The notes beneath the pieces are model-generated. The model was not told the origin of the DNA and searched no databases. It was given only the letters and a program-made list of their open reading frames with translations. Made by a program: the position numbers and the translations under genes. From Pseudomonadota bacterium (GTDB lineage Bacteria > Myxococcota_A > UBA796 > SXON01): 63,646 nucleotides of DNA. This document shows, in pieces, positions 54,775 to 63,646 of this stretch; within the stretch, counting starts at the first letter, position 1, and each line of letters starts with the position of its first letter. Location of the stretch: positions 1 through 63,646 of the forward strand of contig JAUXTN010000098.1 in assembly GCA_030684355.1 (NCBI GenBank). Direction: 5' to 3'.

Positions 54775-55212
54775 TCAGCTCGTCGGCGGATCGGCCACCG
54801 TCGCCATGACCTCGCCCTCCGCCACCAGCTTGCCCTCGACCTCGACCTTCGCCGAAAACTTCCAGATCGAGCGCTTCGCGGCGAGCTTCTCCACGGTGAT
54901 GCGCAGGGCGTCCCCGGGGATCACGGGCTTGCGGAAGCGGAAGCCGTCGAGCGCCGCGAGGTAGACCACCTTGTTGCCCATCTCGGGGTGGGCGGTCATC
55001 GCGACGATGCCGCAGGCCTGCGCCATGGCCTCGACGATGAGCACGCCCGGGAACACCGGCGTGCCGGGGAAGTGCCCCATGAAGCAGGGCTCGTTGTAGG
55101 TGACGTTCTTCAGCGCCACGACCCGCACGCCGGGATCGCACTCCAGCACGCGGTCGATCATCAGGAAGGGGTACCGGTGCGGGAGCACCTTCAAGATCTC
55201 GTGGATGTTCAT
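54775..55212 (-). CDS. fabZ: 3-hydroxyacyl-ACP dehydratase FabZ
   Basis: 145 residues from ATG 55212, overlapping the lpxD stop (ATGA). Hot-dog fold motifs ILKVLPHRYPFLMIDRV and CFMGHFPGTPVFPGVLIVEA supply catalytic His47 and Glu61. It dehydrates 3-hydroxyacyl-ACP in fatty acid synthesis and balances the pool shared with LpxA and LpxD. It is the last gene of the leftward bamA-ompH-lpxD-fabZ run. Confidence 0.96.
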   Translation of the reverse strand: MNIHEILKVLPHRYPFLMIDRVLECDPGVRVVALKNVTYNEPCFMGHFPGTPVFPGVLIVEAMAQACGIVAMTAHPEMGNKVVYLAALDGFRFRKPVIPGDALRITVEKLAAKRSIWKFSAKVEVEGKLVAEGEVMATVADPPTS

Positions 55213-56228
55213 AAGGATTCCTTCAGCCGGGCAACCTCGGCCTCGAGCCGGCGCACGGTGGCCAGGAGCTCTGGGAGCTCCGGCAGGGAGGCGGCGACGC
55301 GGAGCCAGCGCCGATGGTCGATGGCGGGGACGCCGGAGCGGCGTTCGCCCGGGGCGGCGTCTTCCGTGAGGAGGGCGTCGGCGCCGAGCACCACGCCGTC
55401 TCCTACTTCCAGGTGGCCGAGCACGCCGGCCCGGGCGGCCAGCACGACACCGCGGCCGAGCCGGGTGGATCCCGCGACGCCCGCGTAGGAGACGAGGAGG
55501 TTGTCGGGGCCGACGGTGGCGCCGTGGCCGATCTGCACGAGGTTGTCGAGCTTGGCGCCGCGCTGGACCTCGGTGTCGCCCATCGCGGCGCGGTCGACGC
55601 ACGAGTTGGCGCCGATCTCCACGTCGTCGCCGATGACGGCACGGCCGGTCTGCGGGATCTTGATGTGGCCCTGCGCGGTGGAGACGAAGCCGAAGCCCTC
55701 GCCGCCCACGACGACGCCGGGGTTGAGCCAGACGCGGTCCCCCAGGACGCAGCCGTCCGCCACCACGCTCCCGGCCATCAGCGTGCAGTCTCGGCCCACG
55801 CGTGCGCCCGCGCCGACGTAGGCGCCCGGGTAGAGCACGCTCCCCTCCCCCACGGTGGCCCCGGGGCCCACGTAGGCGAACGCCATGACGGTCGCGCCGG
55901 TCGCGGTCCCCTCCACCACCGCCATCGGGTGCACGCCCGCCGCCGGGCGCACCGCGGGCACGAAGAGCCGCAGCACCTGCGCGAAGGCCAGGTAGGGGTC
56001 CGGACAGCGGATGACCGTGCGGCCGTGGGCCTTGTCGCGCTCGCCGACGAGCACGCAGCCGGCGGCGGTCACCGCCATCTTCCGCGCGTAGCGGCGATTG
56101 GCGAGGAAGCTCACGTCGTCCGGGCCGGCGTCCTCGAGGCCGCGGACCGCGAGAATGACGCGCGCGTCGTCCCCCTCGACGGTGCCGCCGACGGAGGCCG
56201 CGATCTCGCCGACCGTGCGCCGGATCAC
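55209..56228 (-). CDS. lpxD: UDP-3-O-acylglucosamine N-acyltransferase
   Basis: 339 residues from ATG 56228. The N-terminal uridine-binding domain (VSFLANRRYARKMAVTAAG) is followed by hexapeptide repeats (VVADGCVLGDRVWLNPGVVV, then KLDNLVQIGHGATVG, with the catalytic His in QIGHG) and a C-terminal helix (LPELLATVRRLEAEVARLKE). It adds the N-linked acyl chain in lipid A synthesis. It lies 3 nt after ompH. Confidence 0.96.
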   Translation of the reverse strand: MIRRTVGEIAASVGGTVEGDDARVILAVRGLEDAGPDDVSFLANRRYARKMAVTAAGCVLVGERDKAHGRTVIRCPDPYLAFAQVLRLFVPAVRPAAGVHPMAVVEGTATGATVMAFAYVGPGATVGEGSVLYPGAYVGAGARVGRDCTLMAGSVVADGCVLGDRVWLNPGVVVGGEGFGFVSTAQGHIKIPQTGRAVIGDDVEIGANSCVDRAAMGDTEVQRGAKLDNLVQIGHGATVGPDNLLVSYAGVAGSTRLGRGVVLAARAGVLGHLEVGDGVVLGADALLTEDAAPGERRSGVPAIDHRRWLRVAASLPELPELLATVRRLEAEVARLKESL

Positions 56229-56231
56229 CGC

Positions 56232-56753
56232 CTACTTCTTGGCCGGATTGGCCGCGTTGTAGCGCGTGATGAGCTCGGCGGTCATGTCGATGGTCGGGGA
56301 GTAGTAGATGACCCCGCCCTCGTTGACCTCGACGACGAGCGTGTAGCCCTTCTCCGTCGCGATGGTCTGGGAGAGCTTCTTCATCTTCTCGATGAGGGTC
56401 TCCATCGCGCCCATGTAGGCCTGCTGCATCTCCCCTTCGGAGCGCTGGTAGGCCTGCTGGAACGTCATCTGCGCGGTGTAGAACTCCTCTTCCTTCTGCT
56501 TCTTCGCAGCGTCGGAGAGGATGACCGACTGCTTCTCGAGCTCCGCCTGGCGTGCTTCGAGGTCGGTGCGCATCTTGTCGAGCGCCGCCTTCTTGTCGGC
56601 GAACATCTTCTCGAGGCGCGCCTTCGCGGCGGTGCCCTCGGCCACGTTGTCGAGGGCCTTCTGGAAGTCCACCGTGGCGATCTTGGCCTGGGCCGAGGCG
56701 GTGCCGGCGAACGCGAAGAGCAGGACGAAGATCGAGAGGAGCCGAGCGAGCAT
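56232..56753 (-). CDS. ompH: OmpH/Skp periplasmic chaperone
   Basis: 173 residues from ATG 56753 with a signal peptide (MLARLLSIFVLLFAFAGTASA). The mature start AQAKIATVDFQKALDNVAEG and the long charged coiled-coil arms (QAELEKQSVILSDAAKKQKE) are typical. It holds unfolded outer-membrane proteins on the way to the BAM complex. The gene is between bamA and lpxD, as in most Gram-negative bacteria. Confidence 0.93.
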   Translation of the reverse strand: MLARLLSIFVLLFAFAGTASAQAKIATVDFQKALDNVAEGTAAKARLEKMFADKKAALDKMRTDLEARQAELEKQSVILSDAAKKQKEEEFYTAQMTFQQAYQRSEGEMQQAYMGAMETLIEKMKKLSQTIATEKGYTLVVEVNEGGVIYYSPTIDMTAELITRYNAANPAKK

Positions 56754-56762
56754 CTACGCCCC

Positions 56763-59279
56763 CTAGAAGGATGAGCCGATGGTGAAGTCGAAGACGGCCT
56801 TGCGCTCGTCTTCGCGAGGGTTGATCGGAAAGCCATACTCGAAGCGGAGCGGCCCGATCGGGCTGAACCAACGCACGCCCACCCCGTACGCGAAGCGCAG
56901 GTCGAGCGGGTTGATGGCGCCCTGTCCCCAGGGGTCGCCGAAGGTGTTGCCGGCGTCGAAGAACGCGACGACCGAGATGCCCGCCGACTTGATGATCGGC
57001 GACTCCAGCTCGAAGTTGTTGATCCAGGTGTTCACGCCGCCGACCACGAGGCGATCGTCGGCCGCGGCGGGATCGTCCGAGCCCTGGACCGAGCTGCGGG
57101 GGTCGCTGGGTTTGTAGCCGGAGGCGCGGATGGCGGGGCCGAGCGAGTACGGGTCGTAGCCGCGCACGGAGAGGATGCCGCCGGCGCGGTAACGGTGGAT
57201 GTACGGGATGATCGAGCCGTCGGTCGACTGGATGTGCCCGAAGCTCCCGTTGTACTTGAAGACGAGCCAGTCGTTCTTCGCGATGACCGGCTGGTAGAAG
57301 CGGAAGTTCGCCTTCGTCTCCCAGAAGTTGAAGTCTCCGCCGAAGAGCGAGAGGGTCTCCTGGTCGTTGATGCGGAAGCCGCCCGCGAGCTCGGTCGAGA
57401 GCGAGGCCTTGAAGCCGCGCGTCGCGTTGATGCGGTTGTTTCGCTTGTCGATGTCGATGGAGACGCCGAGCGAGCTCGTGAGGCCGTTGCGGTAGAGCTG
57501 CCCGCCGAGCAGGCGCTCCTTGTACTCGTCCAGGGAGACGAGACCCACGTCCTCCAACGTGTAGTCCAACGCGACGCGGATATCGTCGCGCTTGTCGAGG
57601 TAGCGCCCGACGGAGACGCTGCCGCCACGCTGGTACTCGTTCTCGATGTACTCGCGCTGGTTGTAGAACCCGTCGACCCGGAGGGTCCACTGCGAATCGA
57701 GGAAGTGCGGGTCGAAGAAGGAGACGTTCCCCTGCTTCGTGCGCGCCGAGATGTTGCCCGCGAGGCTCACGACCCAGCCCATGCCGAGGAAGTTCGCCTT
57801 CTGGATGTTGGCGGTGAGGAGGAAGCTGTCCGCGCTGCCGTACCCCGCGCCGACCGAGAAGCTGCCGGTCGGCCGCTCGGTGACGTTGATGTTGAGATCC
57901 AGCACGCCGGGCTCTTCCGCGCGCGGCGTGGAGACCTCGACCGGGCTCTCGAAGAAGCCGAGGCGCTCGAGCCGCTCCCGGGCTTCGCGCACGGCGCTGC
58001 CGCGGTAGGTCTCGCCCTCGTTGATGGGCACCTCGCGGCGCACCACCTTGTCGAAGGTCGGGTCGTTCCCGGTGATGTTCACCCGGCCGACCTTCATCTT
58101 CTCGCCGCGCTGCACGTCGATCACGACGTCCACCACGCGGGCCTCCGGATCCGGCTGCGGCACGGGGGACGCGTTCGCGAAGGCGTAGCCCTGGTCTCCG
58201 TAGAGATCGGTGATGCGGCCCATCGTGTTCTGCAGCGTCGTGAGCTTGAACCAGTCGCCCGTGCGGAGCGGCTGGTTCTCCGGGCGGAAGTCGAGCGCGC
58301 GGCGCTGGACGTCCGGCTCCCAGTCGGGGCCGATCTTCTGGCCCGCCGCCACGTCGCGCTTGTAGGCTTCCTGCACGTCGGAGAGGTCCTTGCCCTCGAT
58401 GAGCGCGCGCACGGCGCCCTCGGTGAGGCCCTCCTCCGGCACGAAGTCACCCTGGACCGTCACCTTGCCGAGGCGGTAGCGCGGGCCCTCGTTGACGTGG
58501 ATCGTGACGTAGATGTACCGCTTGTCCGGCGAGAGGAAGACCTTCGGCTGGTCGACCTGCGCGTCGACGTAGCCCTCCTCGAGGAACACGGAGCGGAGGA
58601 TGTAGACGTCGTTGTCGAGGGCATCCTGGATGAACGTGCCGGAGCTCGTGAGCCACGGCAGGATGCCGCCCGCCTTCGTCTGCATGAACTTGCGGAGCTT
58701 GGCGTCCGGGACGTTCTCGTTGCCCGTGATGTCGATCGTCTGGACGATGACCTTGCGGCCCTCGGTGACCTTGAAGGTGATCTCGACGAGATCGTCCCCG
58801 ACCGGGGTGATGACGGGCTCTACCTCGGCCAGGAAGAAGCCCTTCTCCAGGTATTTGTCCTTGATGGCCTTCACGTTCGAGGCGATGCGACCGTCGCTCG
58901 GGACGGTGAACGGCTCGATGTCGATGGCCTCCTTGAGGTCATCCTCCTTGATCTTCTTCGCGCCCGCGATCTTGACCGCGCGCACGGCCGGCTTCTCGTG
59001 GACGTCGAACAGCACGATGACGCTGTCGCCCGCGCCCGGGACGGTGCGAACGACGACGTCGTCCACGAACCCCGTGGCCCAGATCGCGCGCATGTCGCGC
59101 TCGATCTTCCAGTCCTCGAGGGGTTCGCCGGCGCGGAGCCGCACCACGTCGAGCAGGGCGGCCTCTTCGACGCGGCGCAGGCCGGTCACCCGGACCTCCG
59201 ACACGGTGCCGGCGACGGGCGCGGGCGCCTCGGCGTACACGGCCGGGACGAGCAGGGCCGCGAGCAGGGTGAAGCTCAC
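56763..59279 (-). CDS. bamA: Outer-membrane assembly protein BamA
   Basis: 838 residues from GTG 59279, overlapping the lolD stop. A signal peptide (MSFTLLAALLVPAVYA) precedes five POTRA domains (first VSEVRVTGLRRVEEAALLDV) and the 16-stranded barrel, with the VRGYDPYSLGP lid-type motif and the terminal Phe (FDFTIGSSF). It inserts beta-barrel proteins into the outer membrane. The GTGA overlap with lolD couples it to lipoprotein release. Confidence 0.97.
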   Translation of the reverse strand: MSFTLLAALLVPAVYAEAPAPVAGTVSEVRVTGLRRVEEAALLDVVRLRAGEPLEDWKIERDMRAIWATGFVDDVVVRTVPGAGDSVIVLFDVHEKPAVRAVKIAGAKKIKEDDLKEAIDIEPFTVPSDGRIASNVKAIKDKYLEKGFFLAEVEPVITPVGDDLVEITFKVTEGRKVIVQTIDITGNENVPDAKLRKFMQTKAGGILPWLTSSGTFIQDALDNDVYILRSVFLEEGYVDAQVDQPKVFLSPDKRYIYVTIHVNEGPRYRLGKVTVQGDFVPEEGLTEGAVRALIEGKDLSDVQEAYKRDVAAGQKIGPDWEPDVQRRALDFRPENQPLRTGDWFKLTTLQNTMGRITDLYGDQGYAFANASPVPQPDPEARVVDVVIDVQRGEKMKVGRVNITGNDPTFDKVVRREVPINEGETYRGSAVREARERLERLGFFESPVEVSTPRAEEPGVLDLNINVTERPTGSFSVGAGYGSADSFLLTANIQKANFLGMGWVVSLAGNISARTKQGNVSFFDPHFLDSQWTLRVDGFYNQREYIENEYQRGGSVSVGRYLDKRDDIRVALDYTLEDVGLVSLDEYKERLLGGQLYRNGLTSSLGVSIDIDKRNNRINATRGFKASLSTELAGGFRINDQETLSLFGGDFNFWETKANFRFYQPVIAKNDWLVFKYNGSFGHIQSTDGSIIPYIHRYRAGGILSVRGYDPYSLGPAIRASGYKPSDPRSSVQGSDDPAAADDRLVVGGVNTWINNFELESPIIKSAGISVVAFFDAGNTFGDPWGQGAINPLDLRFAYGVGVRWFSPIGPLRFEYGFPINPREDERKAVFDFTIGSSF

Positions 59280-59959
59280 GCGGCCTCCTGGAATTTCCCG
59301 TCGACGAGGCGGAGCCGACGCGGGAAGCGGGCGGCGAGCTCGGCGGAGTGGGTCACGACCACGAGCGTGGCCCGGCGGTCTCGGTTGAGATCGAGGAGCA
59401 GATCGAGGACCTCGGAGGCCGTGGAGGGGTCAAGGTTGCCCGTGGGCTCGTCCGCGAGGAGGAGGCCGGGGTCCATCATCAGGGCGCGGGCGAGCGCGAC
59501 GCGCTGCTGCTCGCCCCCGGAGAGCTCGCCGGGCTTGTGGCCCAGCCGGTGGCCGAGCCCGACCTGCGCGAGCCGCCGCTTCGCATCGGCGCGAGCATCT
59601 TCCACGCGGCGGCCCGCGATGATCGCGGGCATGGCGGCGTTGTCGACGGCCGTGTGGTCAGGCAGCAGGTGGTGGAACTGGAACACGAACCCCACCTGGC
59701 GGTTGCGGAACGCATCGAGCTCGGCCCGCGGACGCCCGTGGAGCTCCCGCCCATCCACCTTGACGGTCCCCGAGCTGGGCGGCTCGAGCGCGCCGAGGAT
59801 GTGGAGGAAGGTCGACTTCCCCGAGCCGGACTGGCCGAGGAGGGCGACGGAGTCCCCCGGGGCGAGGTCGAGGTCGGCCCCACGGAGCACGTCGATCTGC
59901 TCCCCGCCCTTGCGGAAGAAGCGAGTCAACCCGCGGATCTCCAGCGCGACGCCGCTCAC
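59276..59959 (-). CDS. lolD: Lipoprotein-releasing ABC transporter ATPase
   Basis: 227 residues from GTG 59959, overlapping the lolC stop (GTGA). Walker A GQSGSGKSTFLHI, LSGGEQQRVALARAL and LLADEPTGNLDPSTASEV are complete, and the QVGFVFQFHHLLPDHTAVDN loop is the LolD signature. It powers extraction of outer-membrane lipoproteins from the inner membrane. It pairs with the lolC/E permease encoded upstream. Confidence 0.95.
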   Translation of the reverse strand: MSGVALEIRGLTRFFRKGGEQIDVLRGADLDLAPGDSVALLGQSGSGKSTFLHILGALEPPSSGTVKVDGRELHGRPRAELDAFRNRQVGFVFQFHHLLPDHTAVDNAAMPAIIAGRRVEDARADAKRRLAQVGLGHRLGHKPGELSGGEQQRVALARALMMDPGLLLADEPTGNLDPSTASEVLDLLLDLNRDRRATLVVVTHSAELAARFPRRLRLVDGKFQEAA

Positions 59960-61260
59960 TCGTACCGCAGCCCTTCGACCGGGTCGATCGAGGCGGCGCG
60001 GAACGCCGGGTAGAGTGTCGCCAGGAAGCACGTGACCAGGGCACCCACAACGACCGTCACCACGGTGGTGGGCTCCACCACTACCGGCAGCGAGTCGAGG
60101 TAGTACACGTTGGTGTCCAGGGGGAACTGGTAGCGATCGAGGGCGGCGCAGCCCGCTAACCCGAGGACGGTGCCGAGGCATGTCCCGACGACGCCGACGA
60201 TGACGCCCTCGAGCACGAAGATGAGCTGGATGTCGCGCCGCCCGGCGCCCATCGCCTTGAGGATGGAGATCTCGCGGGCACGCGTGATGACCATGACGAT
60301 GAGGTTGGTGACGATGCCGACCGCCGCGACCGTGATGATCTGGGCCAGGATGAGCCCCATCACGTACTTCTCCAGCTTCAGCGCGGAGAAGAGCGCGGCG
60401 TTCATCTGCAGCCAGTTCTTCGTGAAGTACGGGTAGGTGAGCGACTCCTCGATGCCGGCGCTGATGGTGCCGACGTCGTAGAGGCGGTCCATGTCGACGC
60501 GGGCCTCGACGCCGGTCACCAGCCCGTCGAGCGACAGGAAGGCTTGTGCGTCGGGGATGGTGACGTAGCTCCACTTCGTGTCGTACTCGTACATGCCGGT
60601 GTAGAAGATGCCGGCCACGCGGAAGGTCTTCGTGATGGGGATCGGGACGCCGAAGGGGCCCGCGCCGCCACCGATGGGGTTGATGACCCAGACGCGGTCG
60701 CCCGGGTAGACCTTCAACTGCTCGGCGAGGCCCTCGCCCAGGAGCATGCCGGGGAGCTCTTCGGTGTCCGTCACGTCCTGCGCGACGGCGACCCGGGGCT
60801 TCGCGAGCTCGGCGAGCACCTGCTGCTTCTCCTCCAGCGTAGCCAACGCGCCACCGGGCCCGATCTTGATGTCGGTCGCCACGTCGGTCACGCGGGGGGT
60901 CTGGACGGGGTCGATGCCCTTCAGGATGCCGCCGGAGGTGGCGTAGGCGCTGCGGAGCATGACCTCGGTGTAGACGAACGGCGCCGCGGCGACGACGCCG
61001 CTCACCTTCTGCACCTTGTCGACGACCATCGCGGGGTCCTCGATGGGGCCGCCGTACTCGAGGACCACGAGGTGCGCGTTGCTCCCGAGGATCTTGTCCC
61101 GCAGGTCGTACTCGAAGCCCGCCATGACGGAGAGCACGATGATGAGCATCTGCACGCCGAGGGTCACGCCGAGCACCGAGAGCACGGCGATCATGCTCAC
61201 CCCGGCGTCCTGACGCCGGGAGCGCAAGTGGGACCACGCGATCAGGAGGGGAAAGCTCAT
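59956..61260 (-). CDS. lolC: Lipoprotein-releasing permease LolC/LolE
   Basis: 434 residues from ATG 61260; earlier in-frame starts lie in low-complexity sequence. Four transmembrane helices flank a periplasmic domain, with WSHLRSRRQDAGVSMIAVLS at the start and IVTNLIVMVITRAREISILK before helix 2. A single permease gene is present, so it may act as a homodimer (LolF-like) instead of a LolC/LolE pair. It is needed for the many lipoproteins in this window. Confidence 0.93.
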   Translation of the reverse strand: MSFPLLIAWSHLRSRRQDAGVSMIAVLSVLGVTLGVQMLIIVLSVMAGFEYDLRDKILGSNAHLVVLEYGGPIEDPAMVVDKVQKVSGVVAAAPFVYTEVMLRSAYATSGGILKGIDPVQTPRVTDVATDIKIGPGGALATLEEKQQVLAELAKPRVAVAQDVTDTEELPGMLLGEGLAEQLKVYPGDRVWVINPIGGGAGPFGVPIPITKTFRVAGIFYTGMYEYDTKWSYVTIPDAQAFLSLDGLVTGVEARVDMDRLYDVGTISAGIEESLTYPYFTKNWLQMNAALFSALKLEKYVMGLILAQIITVAAVGIVTNLIVMVITRAREISILKAMGAGRRDIQLIFVLEGVIVGVVGTCLGTVLGLAGCAALDRYQFPLDTNVYYLDSLPVVVEPTTVVTVVVGALVTCFLATLYPAFRAASIDPVEGLRYE

Positions 61261-61471
61261 GCCACCGCCGCCCGCGCACCCGCGGAGAACGTCGATTCCG
61301 GGCAGCCGACGTCGGGACGGAAGGTGCGGTGTCTTGGGGGGGCAGGGCGCATGAAGGGCGGGGACTAACCGGTGCACGCGCCCCGAGGGGAGGCACCCAC
61401 GAGGTCCGGGCGGAATGGAGGAGATTCGTGACCGACGCGGGCGGCCGCGCGCCCGCGGGCCAGCCCGGTGA

Positions 61472-62944
<1,473 letters not shown>

Positions 62945-63003
62945 GGCGCGCGCGCTCTAACGCGCCGTCCCGGCTCGCGAACGCTCGGGCCGCGGAACTC
63001 TGC

Positions 63004-63522
63004 CTACTCGACCATGGCGTACAGGCGCACCTCGAGGGTCGTCTCGAGCACGGCCTCGTCGCCGAATTCGTCCGCGAGGGCCACGCCGGTGAACGTGACG
63101 ATCGCGTCGGACTCCTCCCCGTCCGGCGTCACCTCCACGCCGACGGTCCCGGTCGACGCCGTGTAGGTGCGCGAGACGAAGCCGACACCCGACGAGCTGT
63201 CGTCGCACCAGCCCTCGTCGAGCTCGCAACCTACGCTCACCTCGAGGCGCACGGTGTCGTCCGGGAGGGTGTAGCTGACCGAGGCGGGCACGCCGGCGGC
63301 GGCGTCCGCGAAGGCGGGCACGTCGAGGAAGACCTGCACGCCGAAGGTCTCGTCGAAGGCGGAGAGCGCGTAGCGACATCCGTCGGCCACGAGGGCGTCG
63401 GCGAAGTCGTCGGCCAGCTCGGCGTCGATCTCCTCCTCGCAGAACACACCGCTGTCACCGATGTCGGACTTGACCCCGGGGAGCGTCATGTCGATGCAGC
63501 CGCCGAGTGGCCGGTCAACCAC
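63004..63522 (-). CDS. Cys-containing secreted-type protein lacking its signal peptide
   Basis: 172 residues from GTG 63522, the only usable start before an in-frame stop. Residues 5-9 read PLGGC, like a lipobox, but no hydrophobic segment precedes it. The rest is acidic and beta-rich (ASVSYTLPDDTVRLEVSVGC, then VGVEVTPDGEESDAIVTF) with several cysteines, typical of an exported protein. Either a true start with signal peptide was lost by a frameshift or rearrangement upstream, or export is unusual. No family is recognised. Confidence 0.55.
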   Translation of the reverse strand: MVDRPLGGCIDMTLPGVKSDIGDSGVFCEEEIDAELADDFADALVADGCRYALSAFDETFGVQVFLDVPAFADAAAGVPASVSYTLPDDTVRLEVSVGCELDEGWCDDSSSGVGFVSRTYTASTGTVGVEVTPDGEESDAIVTFTGVALADEFGDEAVLETTLEVRLYAMVE

Positions 63523-63576
63523 CCCCGGAGGCTCCTCAACGCGCCCCAGCGTACGTAGGCGCCCATGCCCTCCCGC

Positions 63577-63646
63577 TCAGGCCGCAGCCCTGCGTCGCTG
63601 CTCGTGCAACATCTCCTTGTAGGCAGCCGGCGTGAGTTGGGCGGCC
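63577..63646 (-). CDS. C-terminus of a gene running off the right edge, possibly a transposase
   Basis: 22 codons before a TGA at 63577: AAQLTPAAYKEMLHEQRRRA and on. The LTPAAYKE pattern resembles the end of IS3-type transposases (…G.LTPAEY), but too little is visible to be sure. Confidence 0.3.
   Translation of the reverse strand, partial: AAQLTPAAYKEMLHEQRRRAAA

Overview
This 63.6 kb window is very GC-rich and comes from a diderm, LPS-making bacterium: lpxA, lpxB, lpxD, fabZ, bamA, ompH (Skp) and lolC/lolD are all present. Lipoproteins with very short signal peptides are frequent, and so are Asp-Thr linkers, MopE-type calcium-binding repeats, FG-GAP repeats, GTG starts and 4-bp ATGA/GTGA overlaps. 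A hybrid sensor of the one-polypeptide (HTCS) type is also present. Together these suggest Myxococcota or a neighbouring deltaproteobacterial lineage, but no species-level call is possible from sequence alone.

Layout, left to right. At 1-2925 (minus) a fatty acyl-AMP ligase with an unusual C-terminal extension runs off the left edge. It is divergent from a 1335-residue hybrid two-component regulator (3203-7210). Gene debris follows, then two type II toxin-antitoxin pairs back to back (7879-9472). From 9493 to 20275 lies an accessory, secretion-rich stretch: a MopE/FG-GAP lipoprotein, two lipoproteins with Asp-Thr linkers encoded by hexamer arrays, a GH92 mannosidase, a double cyclic-nucleotide-binding protein and another lipoprotein. 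At 19406-24261 a leftward operon encodes a DUF4386 fragment, a DUF2141 protein, a metallo-beta-lactamase-fold hydrolase, a TonB-dependent receptor carrying its own TonB domain, and a lipoprotein. It diverges from a TetR regulator, with a 12+12 bp inverted repeat between them. MutH, a SulP transporter, a fatty acid hydroxylase-type protein and a GT-C-like membrane protein follow.

At 29984-36214 is a compact clade II nitrous oxide reductase operon: nosZ, cytochrome c lipoprotein, nosB-like, nosD, nosF, nosL, nosY. It is followed on the other strand by a GMC oxidoreductase with two small coupled partners. From 38868 on, housekeeping genes dominate: two identical initiator tRNAs with a terminator, rluB-type pseudouridine synthase, scpB-scpA, rpsT, holA with an LptE-like lipoprotein, rpsU, a thioredoxin-like lipoprotein, tRNA-Leu and a dnaK paralogue. 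The envelope-biogenesis cluster lysS, lolC, lolD, bamA, ompH, lpxD, fabZ, lpxA, Gfo/Idh, lpxB runs leftward. It is interrupted between fabZ and lpxA by an opposite-strand pair: a sulfatase-fold hydrolase and a complete phytochelatin synthase.

How the parts fit. The nos cluster would let the cell reduce N2O to N2, with the cytochrome delivering electrons, NosDFY and NosL supplying copper, and the nosB-like protein acting at the membrane. The lolCD-bamA-ompH-lpx block builds the outer membrane that carries the many lipoproteins. I see no complete undescribed system that I can prove. The best candidates for new biology are the acyl-AMP ligase with a catalase-like extension, the sulfatase-fold/phytochelatin synthase pair, the TetR-controlled TonB/MBL/DUF2141 operon, and the three-gene GMC oxidoreductase operon. 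Position calls come from reading the sequence; no database search was run.
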